DNA of 64,000 nucleotides, taken from positions 62,001 through 126,000 of the forward strand of contig JBFIHA010000005.1 of assembly GCA_041602035.1 (NCBI GenBank), read 5' to 3'. The notes below the pieces were generated by a model. It was given only the letters and a program-made list of their open reading frames with translations, was not told the origin of the DNA and did no database searches. Positions 1 through 7,897 of this stretch are shown here, piece by piece. Source of the DNA: JAOTVV01 sp041602035 (GTDB taxonomy: Bacteria > Gemmatimonadota > Gemmatimonadetes > Gemmatimonadales > GWC2-71-9). Positions within the stretch are counted from its first letter, which is position 1, and each line of letters opens with the position of its first letter. Both the position numbers and the translations under genes were made by a program.

Positions 1-261
1 CACGTTCACGGTATTCGAGAACGTCTGGCCGTCGCTGAGGTTCATGCCCTGCGAGGGTTGCGCCCCCGCGTGGCACCCGGAGACGGCACAGCTCGCCGTG
101 AGGATCGGCTGCACATCGGCCGCAAGCGTCGGCGTGCCACCACCGTTGCCCCCGCCATTCCCACCATTCCCTCCATTAGGACCGGTCCCGTCCCCGGCAC
201 AAGCGAGCGCTGCGGTAAGCACGAGCCCAAACGTAACGGTTGCACGACGTGTCGTAAGCAT
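1..261 (-). CDS. Cytochrome c-like lipoprotein, N-terminal part only
   Basis: The gene runs off the left edge; 87 residues are visible. Seen: ATG at 261 with a GGAGG ribosome-binding site about 8 bases upstream, a hydrophobic signal with Cys21 in the context ALAC (likely lipobox), then a Gly/Asn-rich linker (residues 25-42), then ADVQPILTASCAVSGCH, a CX4CH haem-attachment-like motif. Known: secreted proteins of the c-type cytochrome domain class often have QPIL..xC..CH just after a low-complexity linker. Inferred: an outer-surface or periplasmic lipoprotein carrying a haem-c-like domain. The unusual CX4CH spacing and missing C-terminus leave haem binding and function open. Confidence 0.6.
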   Translation of the reverse strand, partial: MLTTRRATVTFGLVLTAALACAGDGTGPNGGNGGNGGGNGGGTPTLAADVQPILTASCAVSGCHAGAQPSQGMNLSDGQTFSNTVNV

Positions 262-383
262 CGGACGACCTCCAGGAGGAAGAGGACGGGACGATTAAAT
301 ATGGAAACCCGATGTATCCCGTTCCTTCCTGCAACCCCGGCACGCCGGTGAGAGTTCCCATAACCAGTCGCTAAGTGATTAAG

Positions 384-394
384 TCACAATGTGA
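384..394. promoter_or_regulatory. Palindrome TCACAATGTGA between divergent genes
   Basis: An 11-base inverted repeat (TCACA-A-TGTGA) lies in the 258-base spacer between the leftward lipoprotein and the rightward gene at 520. The spacer is locally AT-richer than its surroundings and must hold both promoters. The palindrome could be an operator, but only one copy is seen and no regulator is adjacent. Confidence 0.3.
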
Positions 395-519
395 TACACC
401 AAGTGACCGCAGGCGATTCACCACGGACCGCTCCGCATCGTCCCGAGCGAGGGTGGCGCCCGGCGATGACTCAGGCTAGTCTCCCATCCCGCCGCTCCCA
501 TATCACCAGTGAGGAACCC

Positions 520-1131
520 ATGCGTTCCATGTTGCTCGTCGCCACGCTCGCCCTGTTCGGTTCGCCACTCCTGGCGCAAGAGGCCACGCGCCCACCCGAC
601 TGGAAGATCCGCTTCGACCGGCCGGCCGACGAGTCGGCAATCGAGTTCGTGACCATGACGCCCGGGTGGCACATCACGACCGGCCCGGCGGCGATTCTCT
701 ATCTCCCCGCGAACGTCGCCCGCGGTGCGTACCGCGCCCGTGCCGTCGTCCACCTGTTCCCCGGCGAGCGGCGCGAGGGATTCGGGATCTTCATCGGCGG
801 ACGGCACCTCGAGGATGACACCCAGAGGTACACCTATTTCCTCCTCCGCAAGGACGGGCGCTTTCTCATCAAGCGACGCGCAGGATCGGAGACCCCGGTG
901 CTCGTACCCTGGACCGCCCACGACGCCATTGTGCCGCACGACGGTGGGGAGGGGACCGCCAAGAACGTGATCGAGGTCGCCGTCGGCCCCGACACCGTGG
1001 GTTTCTTCGTGAACGGGCAGGAGGTGGCGAGCCTGCCGCGTGACCAGGTGGACACCGCGGGCATCGTCGGGCTACGCGTGAACCACGCGCTCAACCTGCA
1101 CGTCAGCGAGTTGATGATCGAACAGCGATAG
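520..1131 (+). CDS. Secreted protein of unknown function, concanavalin-like fold suspected
   Basis: 203 residues. The start is placed at the ATG at 520, preceded by GAGG, because it gives a clean signal peptide (MRSMLLVATLALFGSPLLAQ); an upstream ATG at 466 would bury it. The mature part is beta-rich with alternating hydrophobic residues and a final segment VGFFVNGQEVASLPRDQVDTAG that resembles DUF1080/3-keto-disaccharide hydrolase-like lectin folds, where a 'does not alter the ligand' surface is built from such strands. No catalytic motif can be pointed to. Probably periplasmic or exported. It converges with cbiO, five bases away. Fold assignment is inference. Confidence 0.6.
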   Translation: MRSMLLVATLALFGSPLLAQEATRPPDWKIRFDRPADESAIEFVTMTPGWHITTGPAAILYLPANVARGAYRARAVVHLFPGERREGFGIFIGGRHLEDDTQRYTYFLLRKDGRFLIKRRAGSETPVLVPWTAHDAIVPHDGGEGTAKNVIEVAVGPDTVGFFVNGQEVASLPRDQVDTAGIVGLRVNHALNLHVSELMIEQR

Positions 1132-1136
1132 GCGAT

Positions 1137-1856
1137 TCAGTCGAGCGGCACCCGGAGTCCGTAGCGTTCGAGCAAGGCCGCGTCGGCGAGGAGGTCGCCG
1201 AGCGCCGCATCGGCTACGACCTGCCCGTCGTGCAGGACCACCCCTCGATGGCACACTGCTTCGGCGATTCCGAGATCGTGGGTGGCGACGAGGATAGTCT
1301 CCTCACGCTGGCGCAAGAGACCCACCAGACGCCGACGGCTGCGGGCGTCGAGATCACCCGTCGGCTCGTCCAGCACCAGCACGGCCGGACGCGACACGAG
1401 AGCGGTTGCCAGGGCCGCCAGACGGCGTTCTCCGCCACTCAGATGATGAGCGGCCCGGTGCTCCACCCCAGCGAGTCCGAGCTCGGTCAACGTCTCGCGG
1501 GCAAGCCGCGCAGCCTCTTCCGGTGGCACGCCGTCGTTGAGCGGCGCGAAGGCAACGTCTTCCAACAACGTCGGCAGGAACAGCTGGTCGTTGGGATCCT
1601 GGAACACGAGCCCCACTCGCCGGCGCACGTCTCGTAGCGTGGACGGACCAACGGTCGTCCCGTCGATCGTGACAGACCCACTCGCCGGCGGAAGAAGTCC
1701 GTTCAGGTGCTGGAGCAGCGTGCTCTTGCCCGAGCCCGTCGGTCCCAACAGCGCCACTCGCTCGCCGCGGTGCACCATGAAGGACACGCCGTTGAGGGCA
1801 GCAGTACCATCCGGATACCGGTAGCGCAGCTCCGACACCGCGACGAGCGCGTTCAC
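1137..1856 (-). CDS. cbiO: ECF transporter ATP-binding protein CbiO
   Basis: 239 residues. Seen: Walker A GPTGSGKST (38-46), Q-loop FQDPNDQ (85-91), ABC signature LSGGE (139-143), Walker B VLVLDEPTGD (159-168), H-loop ATHD (191-194). The FQDPNDQLF motif is typical of energy-coupling-factor ATPases. GTG start at 1856, one base after the cbiQ stop, so coupled. Known: CbiO hydrolyses ATP to drive uptake with CbiQ and the CbiMN substrate module. Inferred role: cobalt or nickel uptake at the inner membrane. The longer upstream reading frame lies inside cbiQ and is not used. Only one ATPase is encoded, so it probably works as a homodimer. Confidence 0.9.
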   Translation of the reverse strand: MNALVAVSELRYRYPDGTAALNGVSFMVHRGERVALLGPTGSGKSTLLQHLNGLLPPASGSVTIDGTTVGPSTLRDVRRRVGLVFQDPNDQLFLPTLLEDVAFAPLNDGVPPEEAARLARETLTELGLAGVEHRAAHHLSGGERRLAALATALVSRPAVLVLDEPTGDLDARSRRRLVGLLRQREETILVATHDLGIAEAVCHRGVVLHDGQVVADAALGDLLADAALLERYGLRVPLD

Positions 1857-1857
1857 G

Positions 1858-2625
1858 TCAGGACCAGACGTGGGCGCCCGCCAGCACGAGGCCGACCAGG
1901 AGCACGAGGCCGGCCAGCGCCACGGTCGAGCGGCGGTCCCATTCCTGCGAGGAGAGCGAGGGCATATCACCGGCGTAGCCACGGGCCAGCATCGCTCGGT
2001 GCGTGCGCTCGCCTCGCGAGAAGGCGCGAGCGAGACCGGCAGCGGTGATGCCGACGAGCACACGGCGACGCGTCGTGGCCCCGGCACCGGCGTTGCGCGA
2101 CCGCGCCGCCCGCTGGAGCCGCTCCAACTCGTCCACCAGGATGTACAGCAGACGGTAGCCTACGCCAAGCGAGGCCGTGACCACGTGCGGCAGTCGCAAC
2201 TCACGGAGCGCGTGCAGCAGTTCGGGGAAGCTCGTCGTCGAGACGAGCACGACCGCGGCCCCCAACGCAACCGACGCGCGCCCGAGCACGAACGCGAAAC
2301 GATCCGCGCCCTGATCAGTGACCTCGAGCACTCCGATAGTGAGCACGGGGTCCCCAGGGACCAGCACGAGCAGGCCTGCAGACGCCGCGAGGACGAACAC
2401 GAACGGCCCAGCGGCCCTGACAACCATCTGCCGCGCCGGTAGGCGAGCCGATCGCGCGATCACGAGCACCAGAAGCAGCAGCACCGCCAACGGGAGCCAC
2501 GCCCCGAACGGAAGTGCGGCCGCTCCGGCCGCCAGCACCGTGGTGGCAAGGACCCGCACGGTCGGCGCTGTCCGGGTCACCGGCGATACCACCGCCGCGT
2601 ATTGATCGACGTGCCGAAAACTCAT
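1858..2625 (-). CDS. cbiQ: ECF transporter transmembrane protein CbiQ (EcfT)
   Basis: 255 residues, with ATG at 2625 overlapping the cbiM stop (ATGA). Seen: several hydrophobic segments (about residues 24-60, 75-100, 110-135, 235-255) and a cytoplasmic coupling region, ELERLQRAARSRNAG followed by RTHRAMLARGYAG. Known: EcfT proteins carry two coupling helices with A-R-G or A-R-N motifs that dock onto the ATPases; ARSRNAG and LARGYAG fit these. It lies between the substrate-binding cbiM and the ATPase cbiO, giving a complete three-gene transporter. Confidence 0.88.
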   Translation of the reverse strand: MSFRHVDQYAAVVSPVTRTAPTVRVLATTVLAAGAAALPFGAWLPLAVLLLLVLVIARSARLPARQMVVRAAGPFVFVLAASAGLLVLVPGDPVLTIGVLEVTDQGADRFAFVLGRASVALGAAVVLVSTTSFPELLHALRELRLPHVVTASLGVGYRLLYILVDELERLQRAARSRNAGAGATTRRRVLVGITAAGLARAFSRGERTHRAMLARGYAGDMPSLSSQEWDRRSTVALAGLVLLVGLVLAGAHVWS

Positions 2626-3545
2626 GCGCTGAGGCGTCCGCGCACGAGCAGACGCACCACGAGCCACCCGACGGCGAACACCACGACAACCCCGACGAGG
2701 CCGGCGACCCACGGTCCACCCACCGGCGCGACGTAGTCTCGGAACGGGCTGACGAGCGTGACCGTGTCTTGCGAGGCGAAGCCGAGCCGGTGCGCCGCCG
2801 CCTGCAACACATCGGGCCGAGTGGAGGCTAGGTACCCTGCGGTGACCGCCAGCACGACCCCCGCTCCGGCCACTCCCATCGCGAACGTTCGGGATACGGG
2901 ACGGGCCCCAGCCGACAGCATGACCAGGTCCGGGCGCAGCCGCAGCACGGTCGCGAGGATGGCGCCCGTGAGCACCGCCTCGACCACGCCCGTGACGACG
3001 TGACCACCCCCGACGACCATCAGAGCGGGTTTCGTTGGGATGGTTCCGGACGCCGCCAACTCGGCCGCCACCGCGATGCCGACGAGCACGGTGGACACGA
3101 ACGCCGCTGCCGCGGCGGCTCCAACCCTCCGACGGTTCCCCACGCCGAACACCGCCAGCAGCGAGCGGTAGATCAGCGTTCCCCCACCCACGCTAATGAT
3201 CGAGAGGTTCAGCGTATTGGCCCCCAGCGAGGCAATGCCGCCGTCCTGGAACAAGAGCGCCTGTACCAGTAACACCGCGAACAGCACGAGCATCCCCGAC
3301 CACGGACCGACGATCGCACCCACGAGCACCCCGCCGAGCAGGTGGACGCTCGTTCCGGCTCCGATCGGAAAGTTGAGCATTTGGCTTGCAAACACGAACG
3401 CCGTGGTCGCACCAAGGATCGGTGCTTCGCGCTCGGCTAGGTCGCGACGAGAGCGACGAGCGGCGACTGTCAGCGCGGCGGCGCTCACCGCGGCCGTACC
3501 GAGCATCACCGTCCCGCTGAGAAAGCCATCTGGGATGTGTGCCAC
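2622..3545 (-). CDS. cbiM: Cobalt/nickel ECF substrate-binding protein CbiM with fused CbiN-like tail
   Basis: 307 residues, GTG start at 3545 with GAGGGG about 8 bases upstream. Seen: the N-terminus AHIPDGFLSG matches the metal-binding MHIPDGxL motif of CbiM/NikM, in which the N-terminal residues and His ligate Co(II)/Ni(II). Six or so hydrophobic helices follow to about residue 200. A second module (about 215-307) has a helix, an extracytoplasmic loop with SPFRDYVAP, and a last helix, like the CbiN/PDGLE partner usually encoded separately. Inferred: a fused CbiMN-type module. Cobalt versus nickel cannot be decided: no urease, hydrogenase or cobalamin gene is nearby and no cobalamin riboswitch was recognised upstream. 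Confidence 0.88.
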   Translation of the reverse strand: MAHIPDGFLSGTVMLGTAAVSAAALTVAARRSRRDLAEREAPILGATTAFVFASQMLNFPIGAGTSVHLLGGVLVGAIVGPWSGMLVLFAVLLVQALLFQDGGIASLGANTLNLSIISVGGGTLIYRSLLAVFGVGNRRRVGAAAAAAFVSTVLVGIAVAAELAASGTIPTKPALMVVGGGHVVTGVVEAVLTGAILATVLRLRPDLVMLSAGARPVSRTFAMGVAGAGVVLAVTAGYLASTRPDVLQAAAHRLGFASQDTVTLVSPFRDYVAPVGGPWVAGLVGVVVVFAVGWLVVRLLVRGRLSA

Positions 3546-3642
3546 CGATTCCCCTCACCCTTGATGCGAGAGGCGCGGACCGGAAATGAAGCACGGCCCG
3601 CGGAACCCTGTCCATACCAGCCGTGGCCCACCAGCCGCCCAC

Positions 3643-3671
3643 AAAAAAGCCCGTGCTGCAGAGGCACGGGC
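3643..3671 (-). terminator. Rho-independent terminator after tRNA-Phe
   Basis: On the minus strand an 8-bp perfect stem (GCCCGTGC / GCACGGGC), a 7-base loop and six T residues lie 12 bases downstream of the tRNA-Phe 3' end. It ends the tRNA transcript before the cbiMQO operon, which therefore needs its own promoter within 3546-3642. Confidence 0.9.
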
Positions 3672-3683
3672 CATGGAGCGGAG

Positions 3684-3756
<73 letters not shown>

Positions 3757-3822
3757 TCGGGGCCACAAGTATACACAGACCCCCAGGCGGCGGGCGACCC
3801 CGTGGGGAGCCCCTGAGCCGCG

Positions 3823-4311
3823 CTAGGGCCCTGCTGGCGGGGGGGCGTCCTTCCCACCAGCGACCCCGCGAAATCGCTCCAATTCCGCGGCGTCCGGGTA
3901 CCGCTCGAGCACGAGCGCGATGACCCGCTGGGCCCCATCGGGGTCCCGCTTCACGGTGCGGTAGATCTCCTCGAGACGAATGGCGGCGTTGATGTCGACC
4001 TGTCGTGAGCTGCCCCGAGCAAGGTGGCCTTCCAGCAGTCTCACCAGTTCGTCCAAGTTGGGACGCGTGGCGGGTTCGGACATTCCAACGCCACCAGCCG
4101 CCATGGTACCCACGATCCAGTCCCCGAGCGGCTGAAACACGTGCTCCAGCAACAGATCCCACGACCACCATACCGCCCCGAAGGCTGCCGCTGCTGCGAA
4201 CAGCCTGGGTTCACGGTTCACCAGCAGCGCGACCAGCAGCAGCGCGACCGTGGCCGTGCCGAACACCGTGCGCACGATCCGGCTGACCGTGACCTCGGCG
4301 CGGCGTGTCAC
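3823..4311 (-). CDS. Conserved-looking membrane protein of unknown function
   Basis: 162 residues from a GTG at 4311, with a G-rich stretch about 5 bases upstream. Seen: a basic N-terminus, two closely spaced hydrophobic segments (about 12-28 and 33-50, ending WWSWDLLLEHVFQPLG), a short turn, then a soluble C-terminal half rich in Arg/Glu with helical heptads (DELVRLLEGHLARG, AAIRLEEIYRT, AQRVIALVLERYPDAAELERF) that look TPR-like. The reading frame is open 22 codons further (ATG at 4377), but that extension is very basic and overlaps the likely promoter zone for the divergent gene at 4395. No family recognised. Confidence 0.55.
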   Translation of the reverse strand: MTRRAEVTVSRIVRTVFGTATVALLLVALLVNREPRLFAAAAAFGAVWWSWDLLLEHVFQPLGDWIVGTMAAGGVGMSEPATRPNLDELVRLLEGHLARGSSRQVDINAAIRLEEIYRTVKRDPDGAQRVIALVLERYPDAAELERFRGVAGGKDAPPPAGP

Positions 4312-4394
4312 CAGACCCCCCGAACACTTTCGCCGGCCCGGGCTGAGTGCGAACATTCGTACGACCGTGCGTTGCACCTAGCCACGAGGGGTCG

Positions 4395-4562
4395 ATGAGG
4401 GAATACCAGGTGGTCATCGTCCGACTGCAGGGAGCGTCTCGCGAGGACGAGGAGGCCGTGACCGATCTCCTCAACGAGCGCGCCCGCATGGGCTGGAACC
4501 ATCAGAGCGTCAATCCCATCGGCCGAAGCAAACTCCTCTTGGTGTTCTATCGGGACGCCTGA
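4395..4562 (+). CDS. Small DUF4177-like protein
   Basis: 55 residues. ATG at 4395 is preceded by GAGGGG (4386-4391). Seen: an N-terminal MREYQVVIVRL strand, a central helix with LLNERARMGWN, and a final strand KLLLVFYRD. Known: DUF4177 proteins are about 55-60 residues with the pattern 'YKVV...LNELGxEGWEL'. The match is good but the usual GxEGW is ARMGW here. Function of the family is unknown. It sits alone between a divergent membrane-protein gene and the Nudix gene. Confidence 0.65.
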   Translation: MREYQVVIVRLQGASREDEEAVTDLLNERARMGWNHQSVNPIGRSKLLLVFYRDA

Positions 4563-4699
4563 GCGCAGACCAGTCGGTCCCAGCGCCGCCGCGAGGCTGC
4601 CTGCCGCCGTGCCCTCGCCGCCGAGCCCCGTGCTCGCTCCCAGGTCGTCCTCCGCTGCAACCAAACGCCCCCGTCCCGAATCTACATGAGGAGGAAGCG

Positions 4700-5260
4700 T
4701 TGACGGCCGATACGCCATCCGGAATGTACCGATCTCACCGGGCCTATGATGGCCGCCTGGTCAAGGTCGACGTGGACACGGTCCGTGGGCCGACCGGGGC
4801 GACCTTCGACCTGGAGATCATCCGGCACCCGGGAGCCGCGGCCGTCGTGCCACTGCTCTCGGAACCAGGAGCGGCCGATCCGAGCGTGCTGCTGCTGAAA
4901 CAGTACCGGCACGCGGCGGGTGGCCACCTGTGGGAGATCCCGGCGGGTGTACTGGAGCCAGGCGAGCCGGCGGCGGTATGTGCCCGACGGGAGCTACTGG
5001 AGGAAGCTGGGGCGGAGGCCTCGTCCATCGAGCACCTCACCACGGTGTACACGACGCCGGGGTTTACGGACGAGCAGATCCACCTCTTCCTGGCCACCGG
5101 GATCACGGTCGGGGAACCCGAGCATGAGGCAGACGAGTTCATTGAGGTACAGGCACGGCCGCTGAGCACCGTACTGGGGATGATCCGCGATGGTGAAATC
5201 ATGGACGCAAAGTCGATTGTGGCCCTCTTGTTCGTGGCCGGGTTCCGTCTCGGAATGTGA
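4700..5260 (+). CDS. Nudix hydrolase, ADP-ribose pyrophosphatase type
   Basis: 186 residues. The TTG at 4700 is favoured over the ATG at 4724 because a strong GAGGAGGA site ends 5 bases before it. Seen: complete Nudix box GX5EX7REUXEEXGU, read as GVLEPGE...RRELLEEAGA (residues about 80-102), with the upstream WEIPAG segment and downstream YTTPGFTDE loop typical of NudF-like ADP-ribose pyrophosphatases. Known reaction: ADP-ribose to AMP plus ribose 5-phosphate, using Mg2+. Cytosolic housekeeping role. Substrate assignment rests on the family motifs only. Confidence 0.85.
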   Translation: MTADTPSGMYRSHRAYDGRLVKVDVDTVRGPTGATFDLEIIRHPGAAAVVPLLSEPGAADPSVLLLKQYRHAAGGHLWEIPAGVLEPGEPAAVCARRELLEEAGAEASSIEHLTTVYTTPGFTDEQIHLFLATGITVGEPEHEADEFIEVQARPLSTVLGMIRDGEIMDAKSIVALLFVAGFRLGM

Positions 5261-5269
5261 GGGCACGGT

Positions 5270-5285
5270 GTCCCCACCGGGGGAC
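5270..5285 (+). terminator. Weak hairpin after the Nudix gene
   Basis: GTCCCC-ACCG-GGGGGAC forms a short GC stem-loop 10 bases after the Nudix stop codon. There is no T-run behind it, so intrinsic termination is doubtful; it may only stabilise the mRNA 3' end. Confidence 0.3.
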
Positions 5286-5482
5286 AACACCGAGGAACGA
5301 CCGTGCTGGCCGATGGGAGTCGACACAACGTAAAATGCTATTAGACAAGAGTTTGACGATCAACCATACGGAAGAGCGGCGCTCGGTATAGATCGTGCCA
5401 CCCAGGGTTGGGGAAGGAGGACGCGCCAACGACCTTTTCGTCTGAACGAGGCGTCGGCAGTACGACGCCGAGGAGCTAGGGC

Positions 5483-6139
5483 ATGACGGCAGGAATCGAG
5501 GTCCGGCAGCGGGCACAGCCCGCCACTGCTCGGGGGGCGGTGAGCGCGGAGCGCGAGGCGCTCCGTGGGGTCGACGATTCTCAGGTGGTGGCGGCCTACC
5601 TCGCCGGCACACAGCGGGCATTCGACGAGCTGGTGGGTCGATACCAAAGACGCCTGCTCAACTTCGTGTACCGCACCATTGGTGATCGCGAGCGGGCGGA
5701 GGACCTCGTGCAAGAGGTCTTCATCCGCGTGCACCGCCACCTGCATCGGTTCGATCAGAGCAAGAAGTTCTCGACGTGGATCTACACGATCGCTTCGAAT
5801 CTGGCCAAGAACGAGCTCCGGAACAGGAGCCGTAGCCCCTTGGTGCTGTTCCAGACCATCAAGAAGAACTGGGAGGCCGACCATCGGCCGTTGCAGTTCG
5901 AGGACAAGCACTCTCGCCCCGAGGATCTCTACCGCAAGCGCTACTTGCGAGAGCTCGTAGAGTGGGCGGTGGCTCAGCTTCCCGAACATCACCGGGTGGT
6001 GTTCGTGTTGCGCGAGCTCGAAGGCAAGACCTACGAGGAGATCGCGGAGATCACCGACTGCAATCTCGGAACGGTGAAGAGCCGACTCAACCGGGCCCGG
6101 AATCGATTCGCCCAGATCATCGGGCCGCTGCTGGACTAA
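5483..6139 (+). CDS. ECF-family RNA polymerase sigma factor
   Basis: 218 residues, ATG at 5483 with GAGGAG upstream. Seen: region 2 (about 38-105) with FDELVGRYQRRLLNFVYRTI, RAEDLVQEVF and the -10 recognition segment KFSTWIYTIASNLAKNE; region 4 (about 155-215) with LPEHHRVVFVLRELEGKTYEEIAEI and the helix-turn-helix end GTVKSRLNRAR. Regions 1 and 3 are absent, as in sigma-E/sigma-W types. The next gene encodes a zinc-finger anti-sigma-like protein. A 220-base leader (5262-5482), partly AT-rich, carries its promoter. The stress signal cannot be read from sequence. Confidence 0.95.
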   Translation: MTAGIEVRQRAQPATARGAVSAEREALRGVDDSQVVAAYLAGTQRAFDELVGRYQRRLLNFVYRTIGDRERAEDLVQEVFIRVHRHLHRFDQSKKFSTWIYTIASNLAKNELRNRSRSPLVLFQTIKKNWEADHRPLQFEDKHSRPEDLYRKRYLRELVEWAVAQLPEHHRVVFVLRELEGKTYEEIAEITDCNLGTVKSRLNRARNRFAQIIGPLLD

Positions 6140-6167
6140 CCGGTGCTCGCTCCTTGTCGGAGCAAAC

Positions 6168-6194
6168 GGGCCGGGACGGAGTTCGTCCCGGCCC
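6168..6194 (+). terminator. Strong hairpin between sigma and anti-sigma genes
   Basis: An 11-bp perfect GC-rich stem (GGGCCGGGACG / CGTCCCGGCCC, 5-base loop) lies 28 bases after the sigma-factor stop. It is followed by GCCTTCTGT, not a T-run. It could attenuate read-through into the downstream gene and so set the sigma to anti-sigma ratio, or protect the upstream message. Confidence 0.5.
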
Positions 6195-6280
6195 GCCTTC
6201 TGTGGGCGCTCGCCCCTGCCACTCTGGAACTTCACCCACCCTGCGCCGGTAGAACCGGTGGATTCGATCACGGCGGGCCA

Positions 6281-6790
6281 ATGCACTGCTCGGAGTTCCT
6301 CGAACACTATTCGGACTTCCGCGACGCGCGGCTCGCCGATCCCGATCTGGCGCGCCAGTTGCGCCGGCACCTCTTGGCGTGCCCGCAGTGCACGCGCTAC
6401 GATGCTCGTGTGTCACGAGGGGTGACCCTCCTCAAGACCCTCAGTGACCTCGAGCCGTCGTCTGACTTTCGGGGCAATCTCCGGGACCGGCTGCTGTCTG
6501 CCCCCATGGCCGAGCCGGAGCCCATCATGCCGGCGTCGGCTGGCCTCATGGTCGCGCTCATGGTGGCCACCGGCGTGGCGCTGGTGGTCTGGGACCGCTT
6601 GGCCGTCACCGTCGATTCTCCCCCGCCACCCCACGCCTCCATGGAGACCCCGGTGCCAGCCGTGGTTGCGAACCCTGGCATTCCGTTCGTGAGCTTCACC
6701 AACCTGTCCGTGCCCGCATTCGGCGGCGGATGGCGCACGCCGGGCGCGATCGATGAGCCTTTTGTGTCGCGCACTGCCATCGGCCGCTGA
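6281..6790 (+). CDS. Putative zinc-finger anti-sigma factor
   Basis: 169 residues from the ATG at 6281. The frame is open upstream, but that part lies over the hairpin and is not protein-like. Seen: His30-X3-Cys34-X2-Cys37 with Cys3 near the N-terminus, the ZAS/zf-HC2 pattern; one transmembrane helix (about 84-103); a Pro-rich outer part ending without a recognised domain. Known: such proteins hold a cognate ECF sigma factor at the membrane until a signal arrives. Position directly after the sigma gene supports this pairing. A 141-base spacer with a hairpin separates the two. Confidence 0.75.
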   Translation: MHCSEFLEHYSDFRDARLADPDLARQLRRHLLACPQCTRYDARVSRGVTLLKTLSDLEPSSDFRGNLRDRLLSAPMAEPEPIMPASAGLMVALMVATGVALVVWDRLAVTVDSPPPPHASMETPVPAVVANPGIPFVSFTNLSVPAFGGGWRTPGAIDEPFVSRTAIGR

Positions 6791-6838
6791 GCCACCAGGC
6801 TTTCTTCACCATTCCGCCATCGGTAACTTCCGCCACAT

Positions 6839-7897
6839 ATGGCGGCTTCTGTCACGTTCGATACAGCGTACCGTCGGATTCGGCAGGGTGAAATCGCGCC
6901 GGCATACTACCTGACCGGAGCCGAGGACATCCTCAAAGACGACCTCACCACCCTGGTGGTCGAGGGGATCGTCGACCCGAGCACGCGGGATTTCAACGTC
7001 GATATCCGACAGGCGAGCGATCTCGACGGCGAGAGCTTTCACGCCCTGGTCGAAACCCCGCCGATGCTAGCTGACCGTCGCGTCGTGGTCGTCCGCAACG
7101 TCGAGCAATGGCGCAAGAACAGCAAAGTGTGGCACGTCGTCGAGCGCTACCTGGATCACCCCTCCCCAACCACTGTGCTCGTCCTGGTGCTCGGCGCCGC
7201 GTCGAAAGTCCAACCCGCACTCCTGCGGCGAACGGAACACGTGAAAGTGGACCCCCTGCCGCCCGGTCGACTCAAGAAGTGGGTGGCCGCCCGAGCGACT
7301 CGCGCCGGCGTGCAACTCACACCGGATGCGACGGACCATCTGATGCAGGCGGTCGGGAACGATCTCGCCCAACTCGGCATGGAGCTCGACAAGCTGGCGG
7401 CTGCGGCTGCTGGTGCCGATGGCGAACTGGACGCGCAGACTGTGGAGCAGCTCGTCGGGGTACGCCGGGGTGAGACTGGCAACGACTGGGTCGCGGCAGT
7501 GCTGTCACGAGACGTCGCTCGGGCTACCGACATGCTGCCGAGCGTCTTGTCGGCCACCGGTGTGAACGGGGTGCGCCTCATTGGCGCGATGGGGACGGCG
7601 CTGGTCGGCGTTCGCATGGCGCGCCGGGCATTGGACAAGGGGACATCGACCCGAACCGTGCGGGACGCTCTCGCGCGTGCCGTGCGGGCAGCACGGTTAT
7701 TCAGTCTCCCAAACTGGAAGGCCGCGGTCGGGATGTGGCTCACCGCCGCCGAACAGTGGACCGCGGGCGAGATCGACGGTGCCATCGACGCCGCCGCCCG
7801 AGCGGACCGCACCCTCAAGACGACGACCATCGCCGACGAGGCGAGCATTCTCACCGATTTCGTGCTCACGACGAGCATCCGAGAGGTTGTAGCATGA
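6839..7897 (+). CDS. holA: DNA polymerase III subunit delta
   Basis: 352 residues. Seen: N-terminal AAA-like domain beginning YYLTGAEDILKDD, the strand RRVVVVRNVEQW, a middle helical part (RLKKWVAARATRAGVQLTPDATDHLMQAVGNDLAQLGMELDKLA), and a C-terminal collar-like domain ending TLKTTTIADEASILTDFVL. No Walker A, as usual for HolA. Known role: the clamp-loader 'wrench' that opens the DnaN ring, here encoded 17 kb away. Its stop overlaps the next gene's ATG (ATGA). Confidence 0.9.
   Translation: MAASVTFDTAYRRIRQGEIAPAYYLTGAEDILKDDLTTLVVEGIVDPSTRDFNVDIRQASDLDGESFHALVETPPMLADRRVVVVRNVEQWRKNSKVWHVVERYLDHPSPTTVLVLVLGAASKVQPALLRRTEHVKVDPLPPGRLKKWVAARATRAGVQLTPDATDHLMQAVGNDLAQLGMELDKLAAAAAGADGELDAQTVEQLVGVRRGETGNDWVAAVLSRDVARATDMLPSVLSATGVNGVRLIGAMGTALVGVRMARRALDKGTSTRTVRDALARAVRAARLFSLPNWKAAVGMWLTAAEQWTAGEIDGAIDAAARADRTLKTTTIADEASILTDFVLTTSIREVVA

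Noticed and set aside
3546..3642. Cobalamin or NiCo riboswitch before cbiM
   Set aside because: No B12-box or four-way-junction pattern recognised in this short leader.
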